The notes under the pieces are model-generated. The model was not told where the DNA came from and ran no database searches. It saw only the letters and a list, made by a program, of their open reading frames with translations. The position numbers and the translations under genes were made by a program. Shown one piece after another: positions 49,640 through 57,958 of a stretch of DNA of 64,000 bases; position 1 is the first letter of the stretch, and the number at the start of each line of letters is the position of its first letter. The DNA is from an uncultured Lachnospiraceae bacterium. Lineage in GTDB: Bacteria; Bacillota; Clostridia; Lachnospirales; Lachnospiraceae. The stretch is taken from the NCBI GenBank assembly GCA_947626915.1, contig CANQUA010000001.1:1-64000 (forward strand), in the 5' to 3' direction.

Positions 49640-51094
49640 GTGAGAACGGAGCTTCCGGAAATTTACAGATCACAGATGAAGGAACTGCTGGGCGGCGGAT
49701 ACGACGCTTATCTGGCCAGTTTTGAGGAACCGCCCGCGGCGGGGGTGCGGCTCAATACGCTGCGCCGCGGGGGAGAAGAGGCGCTTAAGAGGATGGGGCT
49801 TTCCCTGGAGCCTGTTCCCTGGACGCCTAACGGATATTATTACGAGGGACAGCAGCGCCTGGCAAGGCATCCTTATTATTACGCGGGGCTCTATTACCTG
49901 CAGGAGCCCAGCGCCATGCTGCCGGCCGCTATCCTGCCGGTGGAGCCGGGAAACCGGGTGCTGGATCTCTGCGCGGCCCCGGGCGGCAAGAGCACGGAGC
50001 TGGGGGCGCGGCTTAAGGGGCGGGGCCTGTTGTTCGCCAACGATATCAGCAGTTCCAGGGCGAAGGCGCTGCTTAAGAACCTGGAGTTGTTCGGGATCGC
50101 CAACGCCTGCGTGTCCAGCGAGTCCCCGGAGAAGCTTGCCCGTATTTTTCCGGACTATTTTGACCGGATTCTGGTGGACGCGCCCTGCTCCGGCGAGGGG
50201 ATGTTCCGCAGGGATCCGGATATGATGAAGGAATGGACGGCGCGGGGGCCGCAGTATTACGCGCCGGTTCAGAGGGAAATACTGGGGCACGCCGTCCGGA
50301 TGCTGAAACCGGGCGGATATCTGCTGTATTCCACCTGCACCTTTTCAACGCTGGAAAACGAGGAAAATGTGAAATGGCTGCTGGAAGAGAGGGACGATCT
50401 GGAACTGGTCCCGATTCATGGATACGGCAGACCGGACGGGACTGAGACGGGGGCCGTAGAATGGTCTCCCGTTCTGGGACGGGAACGGGACCGGAGCAGG
50501 CCGGAGCTGCCGGGAATCGCGGACGGCGTGGGTCTGCCGGGGTGCGTGCGCCTGTTCCCGCACCGTGTCAGGGGAGAGGGGCATTTCGCGGCTTTGCTGC
50601 GGAAGAAAGAACGGCCGGAGGCGGAAGCTCCCGCGCCGCCTGCCGCGCTGCCGGACTGCAGAAGGACGGGGCAGCCGCCAGAAAAGGAGGCGGCGGAATT
50701 CCTGGAGCGGACGGGATTTCGCTGGGATCCGGATCGGTTCCTGGTCCTGAACGGAGAGGTCTATTATCTGCCCGAGGAATTTTACCCCGCGGCCTCCATC
50801 CGTTTCCTGCGGACCGGACTGTGGGTGGGGACCATGAAGAAGGGACGCTTTGAGCCGTCCCAGGCTCTGGCGATGACGCTGGATGCCGGCACATTTTCGG
50901 GGAGCGTTTCTTTCCCCTGCGGCGACGAACGGGTCATCCGCTACCTGAAGGGAGAAACCGTATTTCTCCGGGACAGCGAATCGGGCGCGGACGGCTGGCG
51001 GCTGGTCTGCGTGGATGGGTACGGTCTGGGATTCGCGCGGGCATGCGGGCTGATGCTGAAGAATAAATATTATCCGGGATGGCGGTGGATGTGA
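49640..51094 (+). CDS. RsmF/RsmB-family rRNA cytosine-C5 methyltransferase
   Basis: A 484-residue NOL1/NOP2/Sun enzyme. SAM motif I is VLDLCAAPGGKSTELGA, motif IV is VDAPCSGEGMFRRDP with its Cys, and motif VI is YSTCTFSTLENEENV with the catalytic Cys. The C-terminal region (from about 365) is a PUA-like RNA-binding part as in RsmF. It likely makes m5C in 16S rRNA; the exact site is uncertain. The start is GTG 49640 after AGGAGT. An extended -10 (TATGCTATAAT ending at 49580) lies upstream. The next gene begins inside its stop codon. Confidence 0.9.
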   Translation: MRTELPEIYRSQMKELLGGGYDAYLASFEEPPAAGVRLNTLRRGGEEALKRMGLSLEPVPWTPNGYYYEGQQRLARHPYYYAGLYYLQEPSAMLPAAILPVEPGNRVLDLCAAPGGKSTELGARLKGRGLLFANDISSSRAKALLKNLELFGIANACVSSESPEKLARIFPDYFDRILVDAPCSGEGMFRRDPDMMKEWTARGPQYYAPVQREILGHAVRMLKPGGYLLYSTCTFSTLENEENVKWLLEERDDLELVPIHGYGRPDGTETGAVEWSPVLGRERDRSRPELPGIADGVGLPGCVRLFPHRVRGEGHFAALLRKKERPEAEAPAPPAALPDCRRTGQPPEKEAAEFLERTGFRWDPDRFLVLNGEVYYLPEEFYPAASIRFLRTGLWVGTMKKGRFEPSQALAMTLDAGTFSGSVSFPCGDERVIRYLKGETVFLRDSESGADGWRLVCVDGYGLGFARACGLMLKNKYYPGWRWM

Positions 51095-52659
51095 TGGCGA
51101 AGGAAAAACAGACCGGGTCTGTGAGACTGGACCGGTTCCTGGCGGAAATGGGCGCCGGGACCCGCAGCCAGATCCGGGAAATGGCGAAGAAGGGACGTAT
51201 TTGCGTAAACGGAGAAGTGGAAAAACGGGTCGAGAGGAAGATCGATCCGGCGTCGGAGGAGGTGTCGCTTGACGGGCGGAAGATTTCCTATGTGGAATAC
51301 GAGTATTACATGCTGAATAAACCCAAGGGCGTGGTGTCCGCGACGGAGGACGGGCGGCGCCAGACGGTGATCGGCCTGATCGACAGCCGGAAACGGAAGG
51401 ATCTGTTTCCGGTGGGCCGTCTGGATCTGGATACGGAAGGATTGCTTCTGATCACCAACGACGGGGAACTGGCCCACCGGCTGCTTTCGCCGAAGAAGCA
51501 CGTGGACAAGCGGTACCTGGCGGTCGTGGAGGGGCAGCTTCCCGAGGACGCGGCGGCACGGTTTTCGTCGGGGATCCTGCTGGAGGACGGGACAAGGACG
51601 CTGCCGGCCCGGCTGGAGGAGGCGGAAAGCGCCCGTCCGGAAACCGGCGCGGAGGCGGAAGCCGCGGCCGGGGCAGAAAACCGCGGACCGGCGCGCCGGA
51701 CGGTGCTTGTGACGGTCCATGAGGGAAAATTCCATCAGATCAAGCGGATGTTTGAGGCGCTGGGCTGCCGGGTGACCGAGTTGAAACGTCTGTCCATGGG
51801 AAGTCTCAAACTGGATGAAAGGCTGCAGCCGGGACAGTACCGGCCTCTGACGGAGGAGGAGATCCGGGCGCTGCGGTCCTGGGAGAGCGATTCGGACAAA
51901 GCCGGGGAGGAACCGGCGCGGCAGGAGAAAACGATGTTAAAGGATAAGAAAGCAATTATTTTTGACCTGGACGGAACGCTGGTGGATTCCATGTGGATGT
52001 GGAAGGCCATCGACCTGGAATTTCTCGGGAGATATGGGCTTGCGTGTCCGCCGGATCTGCAGAGGACCATCGAGGGGATGAGTTTCACGGAGACAGCCGC
52101 CTATTTTATCCGGCGGTTCCGGCTGCCCCTGACCATGGACGAGGTCAAGGCCATATGGACGGAGATGTCCATTGATAAATACCGCCGCGAAGTGCCGGTC
52201 AAGCCGGGAGCGCTGCAGCTGCTGAAGTATGCCAAGGAGCACGGGATCCGCTGCGGGATCGCTACCAGCAATGGGGCGGAGATGGTAGACGCGGTGCTGA
52301 CCGCAACCGGGATCCGGGATTATTTCCGGGTGGTGACGACGGCCTGCGAGGTCAAAGAAGGGAAGCCAAGCCCGGATATTTATCTGAAGGTGGCGGACAG
52401 TCTGGGCGTGGCGCCGGGAGACTGTCTGGTATTTGAGGATGTGCCGGCCGGAATATTGGCGGGGAAACGGGCCGGCATGACCGTCTGTGCCGTGGCGGAC
52501 GCGGCCGCAGACCATATGCGGGGAGAAGTCGCGGCGCTGGCGGACTATTTTATAGAGGATTTCCGGGAACTGTTTCCGGAGAAAGAATCAGGATCAGAGG
52601 AATCAGGGCCGGATGCCGGGGAGCGGCCGCAGTCGCCCGGAGTGGGAGAGACCGGCTGA
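51094..52659 (+). CDS. RsuA-family pseudouridine synthase fused to a HAD hydrolase
   Basis: A 521-residue fusion. Residues about 10-60 are an S4 RNA-binding domain, and about 70-270 a RsuA/RluB-type synthase with the catalytic Asp in GRLDLDTEGLLLITND and HQIKRMFEALGCRV. From about 285 a HAD-superfamily phosphatase follows: motif I FDLDGTLVDS, motif II ATSNG, motif III lysine in KEGKPSPDIY and motif IV VFEDVPAGI, as in phosphoglycolate or beta-phosphoglucomutase-like enzymes. An internal in-frame ATG at 51934 has GCAGGAG upstream and could give HAD alone. ATG 51094 overlaps the upstream stop (TGATG). The 3' end is duplicated just downstream. Confidence 0.92.
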   Translation: MAKEKQTGSVRLDRFLAEMGAGTRSQIREMAKKGRICVNGEVEKRVERKIDPASEEVSLDGRKISYVEYEYYMLNKPKGVVSATEDGRRQTVIGLIDSRKRKDLFPVGRLDLDTEGLLLITNDGELAHRLLSPKKHVDKRYLAVVEGQLPEDAAARFSSGILLEDGTRTLPARLEEAESARPETGAEAEAAAGAENRGPARRTVLVTVHEGKFHQIKRMFEALGCRVTELKRLSMGSLKLDERLQPGQYRPLTEEEIRALRSWESDSDKAGEEPARQEKTMLKDKKAIIFDLDGTLVDSMWMWKAIDLEFLGRYGLACPPDLQRTIEGMSFTETAAYFIRRFRLPLTMDEVKAIWTEMSIDKYRREVPVKPGALQLLKYAKEHGIRCGIATSNGAEMVDAVLTATGIRDYFRVVTTACEVKEGKPSPDIYLKVADSLGVAPGDCLVFEDVPAGILAGKRAGMTVCAVADAAADHMRGEVAALADYFIEDFRELFPEKESGSEESGPDAGERPQSPGVGETG

Positions 52660-52794
52660 TCGGAGCGCCGGTGATCGTCAGGAAAATTACAGAGGATTTC
52701 CGGGAACTGTTCCCGAAGGAAGAATCAGGACCGGACGCCGGGGAGCGGCCGTTGGAGCCCGGAGTGGGGGAGGCCGGCTGATCGGGAGCGCCGG
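52554..52794 (+). repeat. Tandem partial duplication of the HAD gene 3' end
   Basis: Copy 1 (52554-52671) covers the last 34 codons, the stop and 12 following bases. Copy 2 (52691-52794) repeats it, beginning AGAGGATTTCCGGGAACTGT in both and ending GGAGCGCCGG in both, with a 13-14-bp internal difference near GGATCAGAGGAATCA and a few substitutions. Copy 2 still encodes EDFRELFPKEESGPDAGERP and then a stop in one frame, but has no start, so it is a dead gene end. The two copies are separated by 19 bp. Confidence 0.92.
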
Positions 52795-52861
52795 CGGCCG
52801 GAGAAACACACCTGCCGTAACGGAAAATCGTATCCGGCAGGTGAGAGCGGAGGGATACAGG

Positions 52862-53620
52862 ATGAAGATTGCGCTTATAACGGGGGCGTCCTCCGGCATG
52901 GGACGCGAGATGGCTTATCAGATCGGTGACCGGTTCTCCGGCATCGACGAGATCTGGGTCTTAGCGAGGCGGGAGGACCGGCTGGCGGAGCTGTGCGGCC
53001 AGATTCCGGCCAGGGTACGGTGCTTCCCGGCCGACATTACGAAAGAAGAGGAGCGGGACCGGCTGTCCCACGCCCTGTATGAGGAAAAACCGGAGGTCAG
53101 GCTCCTGGTCAATGCGGCGGGCTACGGCATGATCGGGAAGGTGGGGACGCTGGCGCTGGAGGAGGAATGCGGCATGATCCGCTTAAACTGCGAGGCTTTG
53201 TGCGCCGTGACCCATATGGCGCTGCCGTTTATGGCGAAAAACAGCCGGATCCTTCAGTTTGCGTCGTCGGCTGCCTTTCTGCCCCAGCCCGGTTTTGCGA
53301 TCTATGCGGCTACGAAAGCTTTTGTGCTCAGTTACAGCCGTGCGCTGGGAGCGGAATTGAAGGACCGGGAGATCTATGTGACAGCCGTGTGCCCGGGACC
53401 CGTGCAGACCGAATTTTTTCAGATCGCGGAAAAATCGGGACAAATCCCGTTTTACAAACGCCTGGTGATGGCGGACCCGAAAAAGGTGGTGAACGCGGCC
53501 CTGCGGGACGCTATGGCAGGAAAGGCCGTGTCCGTTTACGGCCCTGTGATGAAGCTGTTTTGGGCGGCGGCCAAGCTGCTGCCCCACGGCCTGATCCTGA
53601 AAATAATGGAAACCATGTAG
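52862..53620 (+). CDS. SDR-family NAD(P)-dependent oxidoreductase
   Basis: A 252-residue classical short-chain dehydrogenase. The cofactor loop is ITGASSGMGREMA, NNAG appears as VNAAGYG, and the catalytic pair is YAATK with a preceding Ser in FASSAAF. The C-terminal tail is extended and hydrophobic (VSVYGPVMKLFWAAAKLLPH), a feature of family members resembling DltE/YdfG-like enzymes. ATG 52862 has CGGAGGGATACAGG upstream; the longer open frame from 52613 runs over the duplicated HAD end and is not used. Substrate unknown. Confidence 0.9.
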   Translation: MKIALITGASSGMGREMAYQIGDRFSGIDEIWVLARREDRLAELCGQIPARVRCFPADITKEEERDRLSHALYEEKPEVRLLVNAAGYGMIGKVGTLALEEECGMIRLNCEALCAVTHMALPFMAKNSRILQFASSAAFLPQPGFAIYAATKAFVLSYSRALGAELKDREIYVTAVCPGPVQTEFFQIAEKSGQIPFYKRLVMADPKKVVNAALRDAMAGKAVSVYGPVMKLFWAAAKLLPHGLILKIMETM

Positions 53621-53651
53621 ATACGAAGGAAAAACGTTGAGGAGAGAGAAC

Positions 53652-54218
53652 ATGAAAAAGCGCAAGGGAGAATATGGCTATCGGAACTACGCGAGAATGG
53701 TGCGTCTCGGGCAGGTGCTTTTTGGGGCGGCCGCGATCATTGCGCAGCTTCTGGCGAGGAATCTGTCGGACGATCAGGCGGTCAAAAATGTGCTGACGCT
53801 GATGGCGGTCCTTTCGGTGCTGCCGACGGCAAATGTGGCTTCGCCGCTTCTGGCCTCCTGGCGGTATAAAACCCCGCCGCAGGAATTTTACAAAAAAACG
53901 GCGGCTTACGCGGGAACGGGAACGATTCTTTACGACCTGGTCATTACGACGAAGGAACAGATCCTTCCCTTCGACGCGGTCATGGTCCATCCCCTGGGCG
54001 TGTTTGCCTATTGCCCGGCAGAAAAGATTGATCTGAAAAAGGCGGAGAAAACGCTGAACGAGATCTTTAAGAGCCAGCGCCTGGATCCGAATCTGAAAAT
54101 CATGAAAGAAGAGAAGCAGTTTTTTAACCGGCTGTCGGGACTGAAGCCGGCGGAGCAGTATGAGGACGACGGCAGCGCAGATTATGCCGCGGGAGTGCTG
54201 CGGAGCATGTGCATGTAA
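53652..54218 (+). CDS. Hypothetical membrane protein
   Basis: A 188-residue protein I do not recognise. It has a basic N-terminus (MKKRKGEYGYRNYARM), two membrane segments (about 18-35 and 48-68), and a soluble C-terminal part of about 110 residues with alternating strands and helices (ILYDLVITTKEQILPFDAVM, then VFAYCPAEKIDLKKAEKTLN). The topology suggests a small hairpin anchor with a cytoplasmic domain. GAGGAGAGAG precedes the ATG at 53652. The 3' end lies 17 bp before the next start, so it is in one operon with the SDR and RluA-type genes. Confidence 0.65.
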   Translation: MKKRKGEYGYRNYARMVRLGQVLFGAAAIIAQLLARNLSDDQAVKNVLTLMAVLSVLPTANVASPLLASWRYKTPPQEFYKKTAAYAGTGTILYDLVITTKEQILPFDAVMVHPLGVFAYCPAEKIDLKKAEKTLNEIFKSQRLDPNLKIMKEEKQFFNRLSGLKPAEQYEDDGSADYAAGVLRSMCM

Positions 54219-54235
54219 GCGGGCGGGGTGATGCG

Positions 54236-55270
54236 ATGAAAATCCTGACAGTGACCGGAAACGAGGCGGGCCAGCGGCTGGACAAGCTGCTGGCCAAGTA
54301 TATGGAGCTGGCGCCCAAAAGCTTTCTCTATAAAATGATCCGGAAAAAGAATATCACGCTTAACGGAAAGCGGTGCGAGGGGGCGGAGCGGCTGGCGGAA
54401 GGGGACGAGATCCGGCTGTTTTTGTCCGACGAAACGATTGAGAAATTTTCAAAGACGCACCAGGCGGAACCTGCGGCGCAGGGACCGCTTTCCGGACGGG
54501 CGGAACGGAAGCTGGACATTCTCTATGAAGACGACCATATTTTGCTGATCAATAAACCGGCGGGGATGCTTTCCCAGAAGGCGGCGGAGGGGGATGTTTC
54601 CCTGGTGGAATATCTGACGGACTATCTGCTGGCGGAAGGAAGTCTGACGCCGGAGCAGTTAAAAACCTTCCGGCCGTCTGTCTGCAACCGTCTGGACCGC
54701 AATACCAGCGGCCTGATCCTGGCGGGGAAATCCCTGGCCGGGCTGCAGGCCATGGCGAAGCTCCTGAAAGACCGGAGCGTTCATAAATATTATCTGTGCG
54801 TGGTGAAGGGACAGGTTTCCGAACGTCAGAGAATCTCCGGATTCCTGCTCAAGAATGAAAAGACCAACCAGGTAACGGTGAGCCGGACGGAAAAGCCGGG
54901 CAGTTCGGAGATCATAACGGAGTACCGGCCGGTCAAAAGCTGGGACGAAGAAGGAATCGGCAGGCTGACGCTTCTGGAAGCGGCGCTGATCACCGGGCGC
55001 ACACACCAGATCCGCGCGCATCTGGCCTCGATCGGACATCCGCTGGCCGGCGACGGCAAATACGGAGACAGCCGGCTCAATGACAGGCTGCGCCGGAAAT
55101 ACGGCATCTCCCATCAGATGCTCCATTCCTGCCGCATGGAATTTCCGGAGCTTTCGGGGCCCCTGGCCGGCTTAAGCGGCCGGATCTTCGAGGCGCCGCT
55201 TCCGGAACTGTTTATGCGGGTGATCCGCGGCGGAGCGCAGAGTTTGCCGGGCGGTCCGCCGCCGGCGTGA
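54236..55270 (+). CDS. RluA-family pseudouridine synthase
   Basis: A 344-residue rRNA or tRNA uridine isomerase. An N-terminal S4 domain (about 10-70, AGQRLDKLLAKYMELAPKSF) precedes the catalytic domain, with the Asp motif as CNRLDRNTSGLILAGK; most homologs have HRLD, and here the His is Asn. RTHQIRAHLASIGHPLAGD is the second conserved block. It is RluC/RluD-like; site specificity cannot be read off. ATG 54236 follows GGGGTGATGCG. Confidence 0.9.
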   Translation: MKILTVTGNEAGQRLDKLLAKYMELAPKSFLYKMIRKKNITLNGKRCEGAERLAEGDEIRLFLSDETIEKFSKTHQAEPAAQGPLSGRAERKLDILYEDDHILLINKPAGMLSQKAAEGDVSLVEYLTDYLLAEGSLTPEQLKTFRPSVCNRLDRNTSGLILAGKSLAGLQAMAKLLKDRSVHKYYLCVVKGQVSERQRISGFLLKNEKTNQVTVSRTEKPGSSEIITEYRPVKSWDEEGIGRLTLLEAALITGRTHQIRAHLASIGHPLAGDGKYGDSRLNDRLRRKYGISHQMLHSCRMEFPELSGPLAGLSGRIFEAPLPELFMRVIRGGAQSLPGGPPPA

Positions 55271-55306
55271 ACGGGCGTCCGGCAGCGGACCGCGGCTGTA
55301 TGCGGT

Positions 55307-55633
55307 TTATTCTGACGGGACGGAAACTTCTGTGTGGAGCTTTTGTCCCAGTCTCAGCATCACCATGTTTTTGTCACGGTAGACGTGGATGTTTATGGTG
55401 TGGGTCGCGTTGTAGCATTCGAGGAGTTCGTAGGCGTCGCGGAGCGTGCCCGCTTCGATCTGCTCGAAGCCGCGGCTGGAGATGACCACGGTGGTGATTT
55501 CCCGGGACTGGTCCAGTTCCCTGGAAAGCTCCTTTAACCGGGAGCGGAGCAGGTCCAGGCGGGTCAGTTTGTTGAGCCCTCCGCCCTGGCGGGCGTCGGA
55601 ATTTTTCAGTATCTCTTTGGTGATGTCTTTCAT
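55307..55633 (-). CDS. Hypothetical protein downstream of a structured leader
   Basis: A 108-residue soluble protein of unknown function. The N-terminal half is a likely coiled coil or helix pair (LTRLDLLRSRLKELSRELDQ); the C-terminal half alternates strands (ITTVVISSRG, TINIHVYRDKNMVMLRLG). AAAGGAGG precedes the ATG at 55631-55633. It is transcribed from a consensus promoter at 55811-55839, and a hairpin plus T run lies between promoter and gene, so its expression may be controlled by attenuation. Confidence 0.7.
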   Translation of the reverse strand: MKDITKEILKNSDARQGGGLNKLTRLDLLRSRLKELSRELDQSREITTVVISSRGFEQIEAGTLRDAYELLECYNATHTINIHVYRDKNMVMLRLGQKLHTEVSVPSE

Positions 55634-55675
55634 AGCAGATCCTCCTTTTGGTCTGAGAGCGAGGTCCGGACATAC

Positions 55676-55804
55676 AAAAAAACCGAACCCCAGGAAATAG
55701 GCACAGTGGCAGCGCAGCCACCTCTGTTCATATGCTTCCTGATTGTTCGATTTCCATTCGTATAACGCTATGAAAAATCTGGATGCTTCCTTTTGAAGAA
55801 AGCA
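55676..55804 (-). ncRNA. Candidate small RNA or attenuator leader (about 129 nt)
   Basis: Transcription from the promoter at 55811-55839 should start near 55804. The RNA would begin with a small hairpin (GCTTTC pairing with GGAAGC) and end with a long imperfect stem: CGAAC, CAGGAA and GGTGGC pair with GCCAC, TTCCTG and GTTCG around a TGCGCT loop (55683-55749), followed by seven U (55676-55682). The stem and U run form a convincing terminator. I could not match it to 6S RNA, SRP RNA, tmRNA or any riboswitch I know. Confidence 0.6.
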
Positions 55805-55810
55805 AAACTT

Positions 55811-55839
55811 ATTTTAGCAGGCTTCTTTGGGGATGTCAA
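55811..55839 (-). promoter_or_regulatory. Strong promoter for the small RNA/leader
   Basis: On the minus strand a perfect TTGACA (plus 55834-55839) and TAAAAT (plus 55811-55816) are 17 bp apart. Confidence 0.8.
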
Positions 55840-55861
55840 GCAGCAATTTTAAAAATTTTTA

Positions 55862-55976
55862 TTTGCAAGCAATCGTTCAGCCAGCCGCCATTTTATGAGC
55901 AAAGATAGTCGTGCAGCGACGGAAAGCGCGTAAGCGCGACTTTGCGAATGGCGCGGCTGAACGGCTGCATTTGCAA
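55862..55976. repeat. Four-arm inverted repeat element upstream of recU
   Basis: Nested complementary arms span 115 bp: TTTGCAA at both ends, CGTTCAGCC with GGCTGAACG, CGCCATT with AATGGCG, CAAAG with CTTTG. Inside are two small hairpins, GTCG/CGAC and GCGC/GCGC. The whole can fold as a cruciform or a branched RNA. It lies between two divergent promoters and is outside both predicted transcripts. Confidence 0.75.
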
Positions 55977-56002
55977 AAAACGCCGGGAAATGAAAATGTT
56001 CC

Positions 56003-56031
56003 ATGACAAATGGGCGGGATTCGTGTATAAT
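56003..56031 (+). promoter_or_regulatory. Promoter of recU
   Basis: ATGACA (56003-56008) and a perfect TATAAT (56026-56031) are 17 bp apart, 59 bp before recU. Confidence 0.75.
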
Positions 56032-56089
56032 CGTTTTTGAAAACAGCGGGACGGCTGCGCAGCCGCGCCCGCGCCGGAGGGGACAGATC

Positions 56090-56626
56090 ATGGGAACCTG
56101 GAATTCCAGAGGGCTTCGCGGCTCTACCCTAGAGGATATGATCAATCACACAAACGAGGTGTATCGGGAAAAGAAGCTGGCGCTGATCCAGAAAGTGCCG
56201 ACGCCGATCACGCCGATCACGATCGACAAGGAAACGCGGCACATTACGCTGGCCTATTTTGACCAGAAGAGCACCGTGGATTATATTGGAGCCGTTCAGG
56301 GGATCCCGGTCTGTTTTGACGCCAAGGAGTGCGCGGTGACTACGTTTCCGCTGCAGAATGTTCACGAGCATCAGGTGAGGTTTATGCAGGAATTCGAGCA
56401 GCAGGGCGGCGTGGCTTTCATCATTCTGCACTGGACCTCCCTGGACGAAATCGATTATATTCCCTTTGACGAGCTGTTTGAATTCTGGAAACGGATGCAG
56501 GAGGGCGGGCGCAAAAGCTTTACCTACGAGGAGGTCGACCATTCCTGGAGGATCAGCCGTCACCGGGACGTGCTGGTCCATTATCTGGAAATGCTCAAGC
56601 GGGACCTGGACCGGCGGGACGGTTAA
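56090..56626 (+). CDS. recU: Holliday junction resolvase RecU
   Basis: A 178-residue endonuclease resolving four-way junctions in Firmicutes, the counterpart of RuvC. The N-terminal GTWNSRGLRGSTLEDMINHT, the KVPTPITPI stretch and the catalytic region STVDYIGAVQGIPVCFDAKE are as expected, with the active-site Asp and Glu-x-Lys variant. I chose ATG 56090 with GGAGGGGACAGATC upstream; longer in-frame reading enters the promoter. It functions with RuvAB (21522-23203). A hairpin lies between it and the convergent prs. Confidence 0.93.
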   Translation: MGTWNSRGLRGSTLEDMINHTNEVYREKKLALIQKVPTPITPITIDKETRHITLAYFDQKSTVDYIGAVQGIPVCFDAKECAVTTFPLQNVHEHQVRFMQEFEQQGGVAFIILHWTSLDEIDYIPFDELFEFWKRMQEGGRKSFTYEEVDHSWRISRHRDVLVHYLEMLKRDLDRRDG

Positions 56627-56632
56627 GCAGGC

Positions 56633-56676
56633 AAAACCCGTTCCGCAGGAGGGAGAAGCTCCGGCTGCGGAACGGG
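56633..56676 (-). terminator. Terminator between recU and prs
   Basis: CCCGTTCCGCA (56637-56647) pairs perfectly with TGCGGAACGGG (56666-56676). On the minus strand it is followed by TTTT, so it mainly serves prs. Confidence 0.7.
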
Positions 56677-56694
56677 GGAACGAAAACCGCTTGA

Positions 56695-57903
56695 TTACTG
56701 TATGATCTGAAAATATTCGTATCCGTCGGATTTCCGGCGCTGGACCAGTTTCTGGATGCGCTCCGTCTGGGAGAGGGCGCTGCCGATGGTAACGTCATGG
56801 TTCAGGCAGTTGATGATGGCCGCCAGGTACCGGCTCATATCCGCCTCCAGATACCATTCGCGGCTCAGAAGCTCCAGGGGACGATAGTTTAAATTCGTTG
56901 TGATCACATAGTCGATATATCCCCTGCGGTAAAATTCATCGAATTTCTCCAGGCCGTTGGTGAAGAGGCCGAACGTGCAGCAGACGATGATCTTTGCGGC
57001 CCTGCGCTGCTTGAGTTCCCTGGCGGTGTCCAGCATGCTCTCGCCGGAGGAGATCATGTCGTCGATGATCAGGACCGTTTTTCCTTCCACGGAAGCGCCC
57101 AGAAATTCATGGGCCACGATGGGATTGCGCCCGTCCACGACGCGGGAATAATCGCGGCGCTTGTAAAACATGCCCATGTCTACGCTTAAGTTGTTGGCGA
57201 CGTAGACGGCCCGGTCCATGGCTCCCTCGTCGGGGCTGATGACCATGAAATGGTCCTTGTCGATGATCAGGTCCGGATCGTGCTCGAAAAGCGTGGTCAT
57301 GAACTGATAGGTGGGCATGAAATTGTCGAGGCCGCTTAAGGGGATGGCGTTTTGGACCCTGGGATCATGGGCGTCGAAGGTAATGATATTGGTGACTCCC
57401 ATTTTTACCAGCTCCTCCAGGGCGATGGCGCAGTCCAGGGACTCCCGCTTGCTCCGCTTATGCTGGCGTCCTTCGTAGAGAAACGGCATAATCACGTTGA
57501 CGCGGTGAGCCGTGGAAGCGCAGGCGCCGATCACGCGTTTTAGATTTTGATAATGATCGTCGGGGGACATGTGATTGAGATAGCCGTTCATCGAGTAGGT
57601 CAGACTGAAGTTGGTCACGTCGGCCATGACGTATACGTCTGTGCCGCGCACGGATTCATTGATCACGGCCTTGCCTTCGCCGGTGCCGAAGCGCGGGCAG
57701 GCGAGATCCAGCAGATAGGAATCCACATCGTATCCGCGGTAGTTCAGGTCTTCTTTGCGGCGCATGAGTTCTTCCATGTCGCGCCGGCGGAACGAAACGA
57801 TATGGTCGTTGACCAGAAGCGCCAGGTCCCTGCAGCTGTCGAGAGCCGCCAGCTTGAGGGGAGCAACGGGCAGCGAGTGGTAAAAAACATATTTGTTTGG
57901 CAT
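56695..57903 (-). CDS. prs: Ribose-phosphate pyrophosphokinase
   Basis: A 402-residue PRPP synthetase, longer than the common form of about 315 residues. It transfers pyrophosphate from ATP to ribose 5-phosphate for nucleotide, His and Trp synthesis. The PRPP-binding loop VLIIDDMISSGESMLDTA and the FDAHDPRVQ segment are present. N- and C-terminal extensions occur in many clostridial homologs with an altered flexible loop. ATG 57901-57903 follows AGGGCTCC, with GGAG close by. It is a single-gene transcript with its own promoter. Confidence 0.9.
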   Translation of the reverse strand: MPNKYVFYHSLPVAPLKLAALDSCRDLALLVNDHIVSFRRRDMEELMRRKEDLNYRGYDVDSYLLDLACPRFGTGEGKAVINESVRGTDVYVMADVTNFSLTYSMNGYLNHMSPDDHYQNLKRVIGACASTAHRVNVIMPFLYEGRQHKRSKRESLDCAIALEELVKMGVTNIITFDAHDPRVQNAIPLSGLDNFMPTYQFMTTLFEHDPDLIIDKDHFMVISPDEGAMDRAVYVANNLSVDMGMFYKRRDYSRVVDGRNPIVAHEFLGASVEGKTVLIIDDMISSGESMLDTARELKQRRAAKIIVCCTFGLFTNGLEKFDEFYRRGYIDYVITTNLNYRPLELLSREWYLEADMSRYLAAIINCLNHDVTIGSALSQTERIQKLVQRRKSDGYEYFQIIQ

Positions 57904-57958
57904 TTGAGGAGCCCTCCATATCTCGCAATGTGTTGGGTTTGTCTGCTCTGCAACTGTA

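Noticed and set aside
52613-52861. N-terminal extension of the SDR protein
   Set aside because: The open frame crosses the duplicated gene end out of frame with it; a good ribosome binding site lies right before ATG 52862.
55676-55804. 6S RNA, SRP RNA or known riboswitch
   Set aside because: The 5' and 3' ends do not pair as in 6S RNA, and neither the SRP apical tetraloop region nor any aptamer core I know is visible.
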